Shown here: piece after piece, positions 10,889 through 19,469 of the stretch | Layout: the number at the start of each line of letters is the position of its first letter | How positions within the stretch are numbered: position 1 is the first letter of the stretch | DNA from: Aureimonas sp. ME7 | GTDB taxonomy: Bacteria; Pseudomonadota; Alphaproteobacteria; Rhizobiales; Rhizobiaceae | Direction of reading: 5' to 3' | Assembly (NCBI RefSeq): GCF_903970965.1 | Contig: NZ_CAJCKW010000001.1 | Coordinates: 620,001 to 684,000, forward strand | Length of the DNA stretch: 64,000 nucleotides | The notes under the pieces: model-generated | What the model saw: only the letters and a program-made list of their open reading frames with translations | Databases searched by the model: none | What the model was told of the DNA's origin: nothing | Made by a program: the position numbers and the translations under genes

Positions 10889-12880
10889 ATGTTCGAGAAG
10901 CTCCTCATTGCCAACCGGGGCGAGATCGCCGTCCGCGTGATGGCCACCGCCCGCCGCCTCGGGATCCGCACCGTCGCCGTCCATTCCGAGGCCGACAGGA
11001 ACGCCCTCCATGTGCGCACCGCCGACGAGGCCGTCCTGATCGGGCCGGCGGCAGTGGCCGAAAGCTACCTCAAGGCCGCCGCGATCCTCGACGCCGCGCG
11101 GCGGACCGGGGCACAGGCGATCCACCCCGGCTACGGGTTCCTGTCCGAGAACCCCGAGTTCGTCGAGGCCGTCGAGGCGGCGGGCCTCGTGTTCGTCGGC
11201 CCGCCGGCCTCGGCGATCCGCGCCATGGGCCTCAAGGACGCGGCCAAGCGGCTGATGGAACGTGCCGGCGTTCCCGTCGTCCCGGGCTACCATGGGGCGG
11301 ACCAGGACCCGGCCATGCTGGCCGCCGAGGCCGACCGTGTGGGCTATCCCGTCCTGATCAAGGCGCGGGCCGGCGGCGGCGGCAAGGGCATGCGGCTCGT
11401 CGAGCGGCCCGTGGACTTCGCGCACGCGCTGGAGGGTGCGCGGCGCGAGGGGCAGGCGAGCTTCGGCGACCCCGCGGTGCTGATCGAGCGCTACGTCACG
11501 GCCCCGCGCCATGTCGAGATGCAGGTCTTCGCCGACGCCCATGGCAACGTCGTCCACCTGTTCGAGCGCGACTGCTCGCTCCAGCGCCGGCACCAGAAGG
11601 TGATCGAGGAGGCGCCCGCGCCCGGCATGACGCCGGAGGTGCGCGAGGCGATGGGCCATGCGGCGATCGAGGCGGCGCGCGCGATCGGCTACCGCGGGGC
11701 GGGGACGGTCGAGTTCATCGCCGATGGCTCGGTGGGCCTCCGTCCGGACGGGTTCTGGTTCATGGAGATGAACACCCGCCTCCAGGTCGAGCACCCCGTC
11801 TCCGAGGCGATCACCGGCCTCGACTTCGTGGAGACGCAGCTTCGCGTCGCCGTCGGGGAGCCGCTGCCGTTCCGTCAGGAGGACTTGGCGATCCGCGGCC
11901 ACGCCTTCGAGGCGCGCCTCTACGCCGAGGATGTCGCCAAGGGCTTCCTGCCCGCGACGGGACGCCTGGAGCACCTGTCCTTCCCCGAGGCGACGTCGTT
12001 CGCGCCCGGGCCCGTGCGCATCGACAGCGGCGTCGTTGAAGGGGACACGATCACCCCATGGTACGACCCAATGATCGCCAAGGTGATCGTTCATGGCGAG
12101 GATCGGCCGAGCGCTCTCCGGGCCTTGACCGACACGCTCGACCGCGTTCGGGTGGGCGGCACGGTCACCAACATAGGCTTTCTCGCCCGGCTCTCGCGGC
12201 AGCCGGACTTCGCGGCGGGGCGCGTCGACACCGGTCTCATCGCCCGCGACATGGAGCGCCTTTCAGCGGAGCCGGACGCCCCCGAGGACGCTCCCCTGGT
12301 CGCCGCGCTCGCGCTCACCGGGCTTCTAGCGCCGTCGGAAGGAGACGACCCGTGGAGCCGCCTCCGCGGCTTCAGGTCCTGGGGCGTCGCGGAGGTGAGG
12401 GTTCCCCTCGTGCACGAGGGGCAGGGCACCACGGTGTCCTTCGGATTGACGGCTGACGGGACCGTGGTGTCGGACGGCGCCGCCGTGTCCGTACGCCGCG
12501 ACGGGGATGCGGTCGCCGTCGGACGCGACGGACGGAACACCTCGCTCGTCGCCGTCGCCCGACACGGAAAGGCGATGTTGTTCGGGGGCGGGGCGTCGTC
12601 CACCTATCACCTCCTGGACGCGCTCGACGCGGCCGGCGACCCGTCCGGCGGCGGCGACGTCATCGCGGCCCCCATGCCCGGCGTCGTGACGGGACTGCTG
12701 GTCGCGGTCGGCGATGCCGTCGCGGCAGGTGATCCGATGGTCGTCCTCGAGGCGATGAAGATGGAGCATACCCTGCGCGCGCCGCGCGACGGCGTCGTGG
12801 CCGAAGTCCTCGTTGAGGTCGGGCGGCAGGTCGAGGACGGCGACGTGCTCGTGACGCTGGAGCCGACGGTCGATGACTGA
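10889..12880 (+). CDS. mccA: Methylcrotonyl-CoA carboxylase alpha (biotin carboxylase/carrier) subunit
   Basis: Biotin-containing subunit of 663 residues. The biotin carboxylase domain starts with KLLIANRGEIAVRV and includes the ATP-grasp glycine loop RAGGGGKGMR and EMNTRLQVEHPVSEAITG. A linker domain follows. The C-terminal biotinyl domain carries the biotin attachment Lys624 within EAMKMEH. It uses ATP and bicarbonate to carboxylate biotin for MccB. The ATG follows GAGGA. Its end overlaps the HMG-CoA lyase gene by 8 bases, so the operon is tightly coupled. Confidence 0.96.
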   Translation: MFEKLLIANRGEIAVRVMATARRLGIRTVAVHSEADRNALHVRTADEAVLIGPAAVAESYLKAAAILDAARRTGAQAIHPGYGFLSENPEFVEAVEAAGLVFVGPPASAIRAMGLKDAAKRLMERAGVPVVPGYHGADQDPAMLAAEADRVGYPVLIKARAGGGGKGMRLVERPVDFAHALEGARREGQASFGDPAVLIERYVTAPRHVEMQVFADAHGNVVHLFERDCSLQRRHQKVIEEAPAPGMTPEVREAMGHAAIEAARAIGYRGAGTVEFIADGSVGLRPDGFWFMEMNTRLQVEHPVSEAITGLDFVETQLRVAVGEPLPFRQEDLAIRGHAFEARLYAEDVAKGFLPATGRLEHLSFPEATSFAPGPVRIDSGVVEGDTITPWYDPMIAKVIVHGEDRPSALRALTDTLDRVRVGGTVTNIGFLARLSRQPDFAAGRVDTGLIARDMERLSAEPDAPEDAPLVAALALTGLLAPSEGDDPWSRLRGFRSWGVAEVRVPLVHEGQGTTVSFGLTADGTVVSDGAAVSVRRDGDAVAVGRDGRNTSLVAVARHGKAMLFGGGASSTYHLLDALDAAGDPSGGGDVIAAPMPGVVTGLLVAVGDAVAAGDPMVVLEAMKMEHTLRAPRDGVVAEVLVEVGRQVEDGDVLVTLEPTVDD

Positions 12881-13730
12881 CGCGGTGACGCTCTTCGAGA
12901 TGGGGCCGCGTGACGGCCTTCAGAACGAGAGGCGGTCGATCTCGACGGCGGAAAAAGTCCGCCTCGTCGATCTCCTCTCCGCGACGGGCCTCCGCAAGAT
13001 CGAGGCGGCAAGCTTCGTCAGCCCGCGCTGGGTCCCGCAGATGGCGGACGCTGCCGAAGTGATGGCCGGCATCACACGCGCTCCGGGCGTCGCCTACACC
13101 GCGCTGACGCCGAACATGTGCGGGCTCGAAGGCGCTCTGGCTAGCGGGGCGACCGAGGTGGCCGTCTTCGCATCGGCTTCCGAGGGCTTCAGCCGAGCCA
13201 ACATCAATTGCTCGATCGACCAGAGCCTGGAGCGTTTCGTCCCGGTGATCGTGGGGGCTCTCGCGGCGGGTGTCGTGGTCCGGGGATACGTCTCCTGCGT
13301 CGTTGACTGTCCCTATGATGGCTCGGTCGCCCCGGGCGCGGTTCTGGACGTGACGGAACGGCTGCTCGCACTCGGGTGCTATGAGGTCAGTCTCGGAGAC
13401 ACGTTAGGCCTTGGGACCCCGGCGGCCGTCCACGCATTGCTCCGGCGCCTTGCGGACAGCGTGCCTCCCGCGCGGCTCGCGGGCCATTTCCACGACACCG
13501 GGGGCAATGCAATCGCGAACATCGAGGTGGCGCTCGAACAAGGCCTTCGCACCTTCGACAGTTCCGTCGGCGGCCTCGGGGGCTGCCCGTACGCGCCGGG
13601 AGCAAAGGGAAACGTCGCGACGGAGAAGGTGAACGAGCGTCTCCGTCAGCTCGGCATGGAAACGGGCCTCGACGCGGAGCGACTGTCGGACGCGGCGGCC
13701 TTCGCGAAAACGCTCGGGAGTGCCAACTGA
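12873..13730 (+). CDS. mvaB: Hydroxymethylglutaryl-CoA lyase
   Basis: TIM-barrel lyase of 285 residues that cleaves HMG-CoA to acetyl-CoA and acetoacetate, the last step of leucine degradation. The metal and substrate region EMGPRDGLQNE is at the N-terminus, and HFHDTGGNA carries metal ligands. The family signature GLGGCPYAPGA includes the catalytic Cys238. It overlaps mccA by 8 bases and is followed directly by the hydratase that makes its substrate. No acetoacetate-CoA ligase or transferase is present in the window, so acetoacetate must be activated by enzymes encoded elsewhere. Confidence 0.96.
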   Translation: MTDAVTLFEMGPRDGLQNERRSISTAEKVRLVDLLSATGLRKIEAASFVSPRWVPQMADAAEVMAGITRAPGVAYTALTPNMCGLEGALASGATEVAVFASASEGFSRANINCSIDQSLERFVPVIVGALAAGVVVRGYVSCVVDCPYDGSVAPGAVLDVTERLLALGCYEVSLGDTLGLGTPAAVHALLRRLADSVPPARLAGHFHDTGGNAIANIEVALEQGLRTFDSSVGGLGGCPYAPGAKGNVATEKVNERLRQLGMETGLDAERLSDAAAFAKTLGSAN

Positions 13731-13750
13731 CGCCGTTCGAAACCATCCTC

Positions 13751-14527
13751 GTGCGGCGTGACGCGCGCGACGTCGTTACGGTGACCCTGAACCGCCCGGA
13801 GAAGCGCAACGCGCTCTCCGCCGCGATGATCGCCGAGCTGACGGAGTTCGCGACGGGCATCGACGCCGACGGGACGGTCCGCGCCGTCGTCCTGGACGGT
13901 GCCGGCGAGACTTTTTGCGCCGGAGGCGACCTGTCGTGGATGAAGCGGCAGGTAGAGGCCGACCGCACGACGCGTATGTCCGAAGCGCGCAAGCTAGCGG
14001 GCATGCTCGGTGCCCTCAACAACCTTCGCGCGCCGCTGGTCGGGGCGATCCGGGGGGCGGCGCTCGGAGGCGGGGCCGGACTTGCCGCGGTACGCGACGT
14101 CGCCGTCGCCGAGACGGGGACGCGCTTCGGATTTACCGAGACGAAGCTCGGGTTGATCCCGGCGACCATCGGGCCCTACGTCCTCGCCCGGCTGGGCGAG
14201 GGCAGGGCACGGCGGGTATTCATGTCGGCGAGGATCTTCGATGCCGCGGAGGCGGAACGCTTGGGGCTGGTAGCCCGGTGCGTCGAATCCGGCCATCTTG
14301 CCGCCGCGGTGGAGGAGGAGGTTGCCCCGTACCTCGCCGCCGCTCCCGGTGCGGTCGCCCGCGCGAAGCGGCTCGCCCTCCAGCTTGCGTCGCCGATCGA
14401 CGAGGCGTCAGTGGAAGCTTCCATCGCGGCGCTTGCCGACGCCTGGGAAAGCGACGAGGCACGGGCGGGCATTGCCGTGTTTCTCGACAAGCGCGCTCCG
14501 CCATGGACATCGGTTCCGGATGTCTGA
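13751..14527 (+). CDS. Methylglutaconyl-CoA hydratase (enoyl-CoA hydratase family)
   Basis: Crotonase-family hydratase of about 258-266 residues, placed by operon context as the 3-methylglutaconyl-CoA hydratase making HMG-CoA. Motifs are TLNRPEKRNALS, DGAGETFCAGGDLSWMK and GAIRGAALGGGAGLA (oxyanion hole). The start is uncertain. The coordinates use GTG at 13751, but no ribosome site precedes it. A CTG at 13727, overlapping the lyase stop as CTGA, has GGGAG six bases upstream and would add eight residues (TPFETILV) that match the usual N-terminus of such hydratases. The true start may therefore be the CTG. Confidence 0.92.
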   Translation: MRRDARDVVTVTLNRPEKRNALSAAMIAELTEFATGIDADGTVRAVVLDGAGETFCAGGDLSWMKRQVEADRTTRMSEARKLAGMLGALNNLRAPLVGAIRGAALGGGAGLAAVRDVAVAETGTRFGFTETKLGLIPATIGPYVLARLGEGRARRVFMSARIFDAAEAERLGLVARCVESGHLAAAVEEEVAPYLAAAPGAVARAKRLALQLASPIDEASVEASIAALADAWESDEARAGIAVFLDKRAPPWTSVPDV

Positions 14528-14651
14528 CAGCCACCTTTGCCGGCTCCCTGGCGTCGCGGATGAACGGGCGCCGCCTCCGCGGTGAAGGGGCTTCCCGGAT
14601 GCGATCCCGGCATTGGAGTGGCGAGTCCCCCTCCTGTTCGTGGGGTCGTCG

Positions 14652-14680
14652 GAAGGCTCGTGTGGCGATGCGAAGCCTTC
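14652..14680 (+). terminator. Possible hairpin after the leucine operon
   Basis: GAAGGCTCG and CGAAGCCTTC pair around a 10-base loop, about 125 bases downstream of the hydratase stop. There is no clear T-run after it. It could be a weak terminator or part of an older insertion-element border, since the ISL3-like element begins just downstream. Confidence 0.3.
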
Positions 14681-14686
14681 TCTGTG

Positions 14687-14744
14687 AATCGGCGTGGAAT
14701 AAGGCCCCTGTTTTTGGGGTGATCGGCGTCCAAACGGGGGCTGA
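14687..14744. repeat. Left terminal repeats of the ISL3-like element
   Basis: Two tandem degenerate copies of an ATCGGCGT-type repeat lie at 14688-14695 and 14722-14729; the inner one continues CCAAACGGGGGCTGAC. The inner copy matches the right-end copy in inverted orientation over about 25 bases with a few mismatches. Confidence 0.65.
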
Positions 14745-14761
14745 CGCAATTCTGATGACGA

Positions 14762-16327
14762 TTAGGGTGCTCCGATAAGGCGGGCTTCGAGAAGGTCCAG
14801 CTTGGCGCTACCGTACATCTGGCGCTTGATCAGCTTCAGGCGGTTGACGTGCCCTTCGGTCTGGCCGCTCGACCACTGCTCGGTGGCAGCCGCACGCACG
14901 GCGGCAAAATCCTTGGTGATGGCGCGGGCGAACGAGGCGATCAGGCTGGAGCCGGTGTCCTTCAGCCAGGGGTCGAGATCGGCTTCGGCCTTGCGACGGA
15001 CGATGGACTGGAAGCGGTCGACCAGGGTTCGAGCTTCGGCCAGAGTTGGAACACCTTCCTCGATCGCGGCGACCGTGAGCGTCTCGGTCCTCGTCAGTTG
15101 GTCGCGCTTCCGCGTCATGAGGCGAGCGGTGGTACGGGCAGACGGCGGTCTGCAAAGCTGGGCGCTTGTTATGCGTTCCGATCGGCGTCGACGCGTCGTC
15201 CATTCCCGAACGACGCGTTCTGAACCACCGAAGCCAAGCGCCCGGAGGCGACGCCAGAGTTCTGCGCCGTTACGACAGCCTGCCTCCCACTGCGCGTCGA
15301 GAAACGGCAGATGCGGGTCGAGCGAGCCCTGTCGCGTACGGAACATATCGGTGCGTTGGCCTCGCACGATCAGGCGCACTAGCTTGCGACTGCGGCCCGT
15401 TCGGCGGGCGATCTCCTTGATCGAGACGCCGTTGGCCGCCAGCTTCGTGACGATGGCGTTCGTTTTCTCCCGGCGGAGGTAGCCACCGTACTGGCGCCGT
15501 TCGGCACAGGTGAGGAGCTTAGGATCGACGAACGTTGCGCCGAGGCCGGCTCGGATCGGCTTCATCGACTTCGATACCGCCTCGAGAAAGGCGCCGCTGG
15601 CATTCTCCATCAGGTGCCAGCGGTCTGCGACCTGGATCGCATCGGGCAGTGCCCGTGCCGCCGCTTCTCCGTAGCCGCCGCCTCGGTCGCGGGAGACGAC
15701 ACGAATGCCGGGATGGGCGGCGAGCCACGCAGCGACGGTCCCGATCTCGCGGTCGGGCAGCAGCTTCACGATCCGACGGCGTTCCAGATCGCAGATGATC
15801 GTGCCGTAGCGATGGTTGCGGCGGAACGCCCAGTCGTCGACCCCGATCACCACCAGTGGGTCGGTCCGGGAACGAGCCCGGCGCCGCACGACACGCAGCA
15901 GCGTGTCGTTGCTGACCGGCAGCATCAGACGGGCGGCGAACGCAGCGCCCGGTCTGCCGCCGAGAGCAAGGCCGAGGTGATGGACGATCCCCTCCATGCG
16001 ATCGGTACGACGGACCCGTTCGGACACGCTCGCTCCGAAGCGCTCGGCGAAGATCCGTCGCCGACAACCTCGCTCGTCACATCGGAAGCGCCTCGTCGCC
16101 AACGGAAGCTGGACCGCATGTCCGCCCAGGGGCAGGTCGGCGACACGCCGGTGGTGGCGGCTATGAACCCGATGCGAGAGACGATCGCAGGACGGGCGCG
16201 CTGCGGATGACGCTCGCGCCGAGGCGGTGACGATCAGGACGCCGTCAGCGAACTCCTGTTGATTGACAGCAAGTCCGGCTGGAGCAACGGCTGAGAGCGA
16301 AAGGCGACACGACATGGCAGCGATCAC
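14762..16327 (-). CDS. ISL3-family transposase
   Basis: Transposase of 521 residues of the IS204/IS1001/IS1096/IS1165 (ISL3) type. The central catalytic region contains VIGVDDWAFRRNHRYGTI, SRDRGGGYGEAAARAL and ADRWHLMENA; the C-terminal part has QTEGHVNRLKLIKRQMYG. An HTH (VSIKEIARRTGRSRKLVRLI) is inserted in the middle, as seen in alphaproteobacterial members. The N-terminal zinc-finger region reads ARPSCDR where a CPxC pair is usual, so one Cys appears lost. Translation may start at 16327 or at the ATG at 16315. The frame is intact, but activity is uncertain. Confidence 0.9.
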   Translation of the reverse strand: MIAAMSCRLSLSAVAPAGLAVNQQEFADGVLIVTASARASSAARPSCDRLSHRVHSRHHRRVADLPLGGHAVQLPLATRRFRCDERGCRRRIFAERFGASVSERVRRTDRMEGIVHHLGLALGGRPGAAFAARLMLPVSNDTLLRVVRRRARSRTDPLVVIGVDDWAFRRNHRYGTIICDLERRRIVKLLPDREIGTVAAWLAAHPGIRVVSRDRGGGYGEAAARALPDAIQVADRWHLMENASGAFLEAVSKSMKPIRAGLGATFVDPKLLTCAERRQYGGYLRREKTNAIVTKLAANGVSIKEIARRTGRSRKLVRLIVRGQRTDMFRTRQGSLDPHLPFLDAQWEAGCRNGAELWRRLRALGFGGSERVVREWTTRRRRSERITSAQLCRPPSARTTARLMTRKRDQLTRTETLTVAAIEEGVPTLAEARTLVDRFQSIVRRKAEADLDPWLKDTGSSLIASFARAITKDFAAVRAAATEQWSSGQTEGHVNRLKLIKRQMYGSAKLDLLEARLIGAP

Positions 16328-16371
16328 CGATGGAAACCGCCATTCCCATCGTACAACTGCACCAAAGATGA

Positions 16372-16417
16372 GTCAGACCCCCTCTTGCACGCCGATCCGG
16401 GGTCCCGTTCCAACGCA
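16372..16417. repeat. Right terminal repeats of the ISL3-like element
   Basis: In inverted orientation to the left end, the minus strand reads an outer GCGTTGGAACGGGACCCCG and an inner GATCGGCGTGCAAGAGGGGG followed by TCTGAC. The helicase remnant starts directly outside this end. Confidence 0.65.
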
Positions 16418-16419
16418 GT

Positions 16420-16911
16420 TTGATAGCAATAAGGCCGGAGCGGAACGCCCGGCCCCAGGACGTCGAGGATCTGACGGTAATGTCGGCGTGGGAGTTCGCC
16501 GAGCAGGGTAAGCGCAGCCTCGTTGTCGTCACAGAGGCCAATTGGGTGGAAGGATACGGGACCCGTGCGGTCGAGCTGGTCCGTCGGGGCTACCTTCCAA
16601 GCCTGATTGATGACAAGGCGCCGCTGGCACGCGCGCTCGAGGTGGGTGCCGAATGGCTCGGCGCGGAACATCCCGTCGTCGCCGCCATGCGCATCGGCGT
16701 AGCAATTCATCACGGGAAACTGCCGCAGCCGTTCCTGCGGGAGATGGAACTGCCGCTCAACTCGGGCACGCTAGAAGTGATCGTTGCCTCGCCGACACTG
16801 TCGCAGGACCTCAACCTGAACGGCATCTGGCTTCGCCAGCGATGCAGCCGCCTCGTAGACACGGACGACTCTGCCTACGACGTCGCCGACCTCGTTGAAT
16901 GGAAGACCTTC
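16420..16911 (+). pseudogene. Fragment of a DEAD/DEAH-type helicase C-terminal domain
   Basis: An open frame begins at the IS border with no natural start. It encodes about 150 residues resembling the second RecA-like domain of superfamily 2 helicases: SLVVVTEANWVEGYG, AAMRIGVAIHHGKLPQPF (the usual HHG region) and VIVASPTLSQDLNLN (motif V). After NLN the helicase-like sequence stops, although the frame stays open into unrelated or frame-shifted sequence. The 5' part is absent, presumably removed by the IS insertion. Helicases of this type are common in defence islands, so this may be the relic of one. The parent gene cannot be named. Confidence 0.55.
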
Positions 16912-16988
16912 TCGGAGGCCGCAGCGGCGGTGGAGCTGCGGGGATACCTCGTCCGACGCGGCCGGGACTTTCCGAGCCTGGGAGCGAA

Positions 16989-17243
16989 ATGCCCGAACTC
17001 GTCGGCGAGATGCGGGACGACATCCGTTCGGCGCCCTTCACCAGGGAGATCGTCGCCCTCTCGAAGCGTATTATGTACAACCCGGGTCCGATCCCGTTCT
17101 TCTGCTACTACCACGAAGACCAAGCCGACCTGCTCGCCAAGCTCAAGGTGTGCGAGCACTACAGCGGGATTTACGACGCGTGGCGGAACGACATGCCGCG
17201 TTGGAACTTCACCGAGGACTTCGCGGAGTACTTCCTGGGGTAG
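16989..17243 (+). CDS. Small hypothetical protein beside the helicase fragment
   Basis: An 84-residue frame starts at the ATG at 16989, with GGGAG close upstream (about four bases between). The sequence is rich in aromatic and charged residues (RIMYNPGPIPFFCYYHEDQ, EHYSGIYDAWRND, WNFTEDFAEYFLG) and looks like genuine protein rather than a shadow frame. It has no signal peptide or membrane segment. It may be the remaining tail of a larger gene, or an intact small partner of the truncated helicase. I do not recognise the family. Confidence 0.5.
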   Translation: MPELVGEMRDDIRSAPFTREIVALSKRIMYNPGPIPFFCYYHEDQADLLAKLKVCEHYSGIYDAWRNDMPRWNFTEDFAEYFLG

Positions 17244-17317
17244 TGAGGCGAGGACGCCGACATGCCGCTCTCGAGCAGTCGGTCATACATTGCCTCCCGT
17301 CCCTATATCCCGTCGGG

Positions 17318-17385
17318 TTTCCGAGGAACACCCGCTGAGCATTCGTCGGCATCCAGTTCGCGCTGGCGTCTGCGCTCGCCCTGCC
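17318..17385 (-). pseudogene. C-terminal scrap of a LysR-type regulator
   Basis: The minus strand encodes NWMPTNAQRVFLG, nearly the same as the tail of the tandem-HTH LysR at 56224-57426 (SWMPTNAQREFVG). The match covers about 15 residues, and nothing upstream continues the regulator. It is probably the relic of a lost paralogue that once ended here, next to the amidohydrolase gene. Confidence 0.4.
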
Positions 17386-17391
17386 CGAAGC

Positions 17392-18255
17392 TCAGCGTGC
17401 CTGTCCGAAACCGTAGAGTCGCTCAGGGTTGTCCACCAGCATGGTACGCCACGCCTCTCCGGCGAAGTCGATCGTCCGCTCCAGCATCAATGGGTCGCTC
17501 GGAAGCCCGAAAGGGCCCGGCGACGGGTGTGGCCAGTCGGTCCCGAACAGGAGCCTATCGGGCGCGATGGCCGCGTAGCGGCGCGCGAGCTCGCCGGCGT
17601 CCTCGTAACCCGGCGGTCCGACGCGGGTGACGTGATATAAGCCCGATATCTTCACGTAGGCCCGGCGCCGTTCAAGAAGTTTGCAAACCACCGCGATCGC
17701 CGCCTTGCCGCAGCTCCCGCGGGGATCCACGCCGCCCAGATGGTCGAACACGACCGGCACGGGCAATCCCGCCAGGACATCCGCGTACGCCGTGATCTCT
17801 TCCGCTCCGACATGGAGCTGGATATGCCAACCAAGCGGCGCGATCCGTTGCGCCAGCGGCTCGGCCATCCTCAAGGTCAATGGGCCGGGACGGCGGGTGT
17901 TGAACCGGACGCCGCGAACGCCCCCTCGATGGAAGCGGGCGAGTTCGTCGTCCGTCACGTCAAGATCGACGACCGCAACACCGCGAAACGACGGTCCCAG
18001 CTTGCCGAGCGCGTCGAGCAGGCATGCGTTGTCGGTGCCGTAGGTGGACGGTTGGACGACGACCCCGCACTCGATTCCCATCGTTACAGCAAAACCCAGG
18101 TAATCCGACGCCGTCGCCGGCGGCGGGTTCACGACGGCGCCGGGCGGCCGGGGGAAACGGTCATCGAAGACATGGAAGTGTGTGTCGCAGGCATGCCGAG
18201 GCATGGCGCGAGACGTGGCCGGTGCCGTGGACGCTCCTGAGGCGTAGGTCGTCAT
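17392..18255 (-). CDS. Amidohydrolase_2 family protein (PDC-lactonase-like)
   Basis: TIM-barrel metal-dependent hydrolase of 287 residues. The N-terminal metal site is CDTHFHVF, the central loop VVFDHLGG, and the C-terminal metal/acid motif FGTDWPHP. The family includes 2-pyrone-4,6-dicarboxylate lactonase, sugar lactonases and decarboxylases. It resembles LigI at 46644 but lacks that gene's clear pathway context. It overlaps the beta-propeller lactonase gene by 4 bases (ATGA), so both probably act on lactones or other ring-opened acids. It is the last gene of the long minus-strand region. The substrate is unknown. Confidence 0.88.
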   Translation of the reverse strand: MTTYASGASTAPATSRAMPRHACDTHFHVFDDRFPRPPGAVVNPPPATASDYLGFAVTMGIECGVVVQPSTYGTDNACLLDALGKLGPSFRGVAVVDLDVTDDELARFHRGGVRGVRFNTRRPGPLTLRMAEPLAQRIAPLGWHIQLHVGAEEITAYADVLAGLPVPVVFDHLGGVDPRGSCGKAAIAVVCKLLERRRAYVKISGLYHVTRVGPPGYEDAGELARRYAAIAPDRLLFGTDWPHPSPGPFGLPSDPLMLERTIDFAGEAWRTMLVDNPERLYGFGQAR

Positions 18256-19340
18256 GGGCTTCCCCCGTCAGACCGCGTCCCGCTCGCGTCGGTGGCGAGC
18301 GAAGGGCCGAACACGACGCATACGGGGCTCGGGGTATTCGCGAGAAGGATGGTCTCGCCCGTGACGTCGCGTCCCAGCGCCACAATCGTGTCGCTGTCCT
18401 CGTTGGCGACCACAAGCCCGCTTCCACCCGGGTAGGCCGTCGCGAAGCGGGGAGTGCGCCCTCCGCATCCGCTCCAACGGGGCGTCGACAGAAGTCCGGT
18501 CTCCCGATCCACCTCGAATGCGCAGATCGTATCGTGTCCGCGGTTAGACACGAACAGGGTGGACCCGTCGGGAGACAGCACCACCGCGGCGGCACGGCTC
18601 TGCGCAAAGGCGTCGTCCGGCAACGTTGAATGAGTGCGTAGTGGTTTCAGGAGGGCTCCTGCCGTCGAGAGTACCGTCACCGTGGAGTCCAGTTCCCCGA
18701 CCAAGTATGCAAGCTCGTGAAGCCGGGAGAAAACGATGTTGCGTGGCCCCGACCCTTCCCGAACGCGAGCCGTTCCCTCGGGCCGGAGCGAGAGCTGGCC
18801 AGTCTCAGAGTCATACGCGACGGCGCTGACTGTGTCCGACCCCTTGTTGGGGACGGCGAGCCACCGTCCGCATGGCGAGAACCGTGCTTGGTGCGGCTTG
18901 GTGGAGGTCTGCTCCGTTCGGTGCGGCCCCAGCGTCTCTTGGATCGTCAGGTAAGACACTAGGGAGCCCAGGCACCCGTCCGCATCCACCGCGCGCGTGA
19001 CGAGCGCTCCGGTCAGATGATTGGTGGCCACGAGGAACCGCTCGTCGGGACTCAGCAGGAGATCGACCGGGTTCAGCCCGGCAACCGTGTCGCTTCCCAG
19101 GGAACTCAGCGTGCTGCCGTCAACGCGGAAGACGGTGATCTCGCTTCCATCACCGTGAACCGTATACAGACGACGGCCGTCGCGCCGGAGCGCGAGGTAG
19201 GAAGGGTTCGGTAGGGTCGCCTCGACACCTTGGAGATGCCATCGCCCGTCGACGTCGACGCCGAAGACCGAGATGCCCTCACCCCGCGCATTACGCTCAC
19301 GCGTCGTGCGGCAGCCCACGTAAGCGTATCGTTCCAGCAT
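18252..19340 (-). CDS. Lactonase family protein (6-phosphogluconolactonase/YbhE-like beta-propeller)
   Basis: Seven-bladed beta-propeller of 362 residues, similar to the Pgl (YbhE) and muconate cycloisomerase-like lactonases. Repeated blade motifs are LALRRDGRRLYTVHG, LLLSPDERFLVATNH, ARFSPCGRWLAVPNKGSD and VLSPDGSTLFVSNRGHD. No signal peptide is evident, so it is likely cytoplasmic. It overlaps the amidohydrolase gene by four bases and lies 129 bases downstream of the TctC-type binding protein. It may hydrolyse a sugar-acid lactone in the same route. Confidence 0.87.
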   Translation of the reverse strand: MLERYAYVGCRTTRERNARGEGISVFGVDVDGRWHLQGVEATLPNPSYLALRRDGRRLYTVHGDGSEITVFRVDGSTLSSLGSDTVAGLNPVDLLLSPDERFLVATNHLTGALVTRAVDADGCLGSLVSYLTIQETLGPHRTEQTSTKPHQARFSPCGRWLAVPNKGSDTVSAVAYDSETGQLSLRPEGTARVREGSGPRNIVFSRLHELAYLVGELDSTVTVLSTAGALLKPLRTHSTLPDDAFAQSRAAAVVLSPDGSTLFVSNRGHDTICAFEVDRETGLLSTPRWSGCGGRTPRFATAYPGGSGLVVANEDSDTIVALGRDVTGETILLANTPSPVCVVFGPSLATDASGTRSDGGSP

Positions 19341-19469
19341 GCCTCGAAGTCCCTACTTCCTCCGACTTGCGACCGTGTCGCCGCCCGGCACCGTCCGTCC
19401 GGGTCGGGCGGCCGCCGCCGGTGGCCCCGCAGGAGCGACACGTCGCGCCACGCCCGCAATCGGGCGCCG

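Larger units (their letters stand above)
14687..16416. mobile_element. ISL3-like insertion sequence with tandem terminal repeats
   Basis: A single transposase gene is flanked by inverted degenerate copies of a GATCGGCGTnCAA-type sequence. The left end has AATCGGCGTGGAAT at 14687 and GATCGGCGTCCAAACGGGGG at 14721. The right end, read on the minus strand, has GCGTTGGAACGGG then GATCGGCGTGCAAGAGGGGG. Each end therefore has an outer and an inner copy. No clear target duplication was found. The exact outer ends are uncertain by some tens of bases. Confidence 0.7.
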
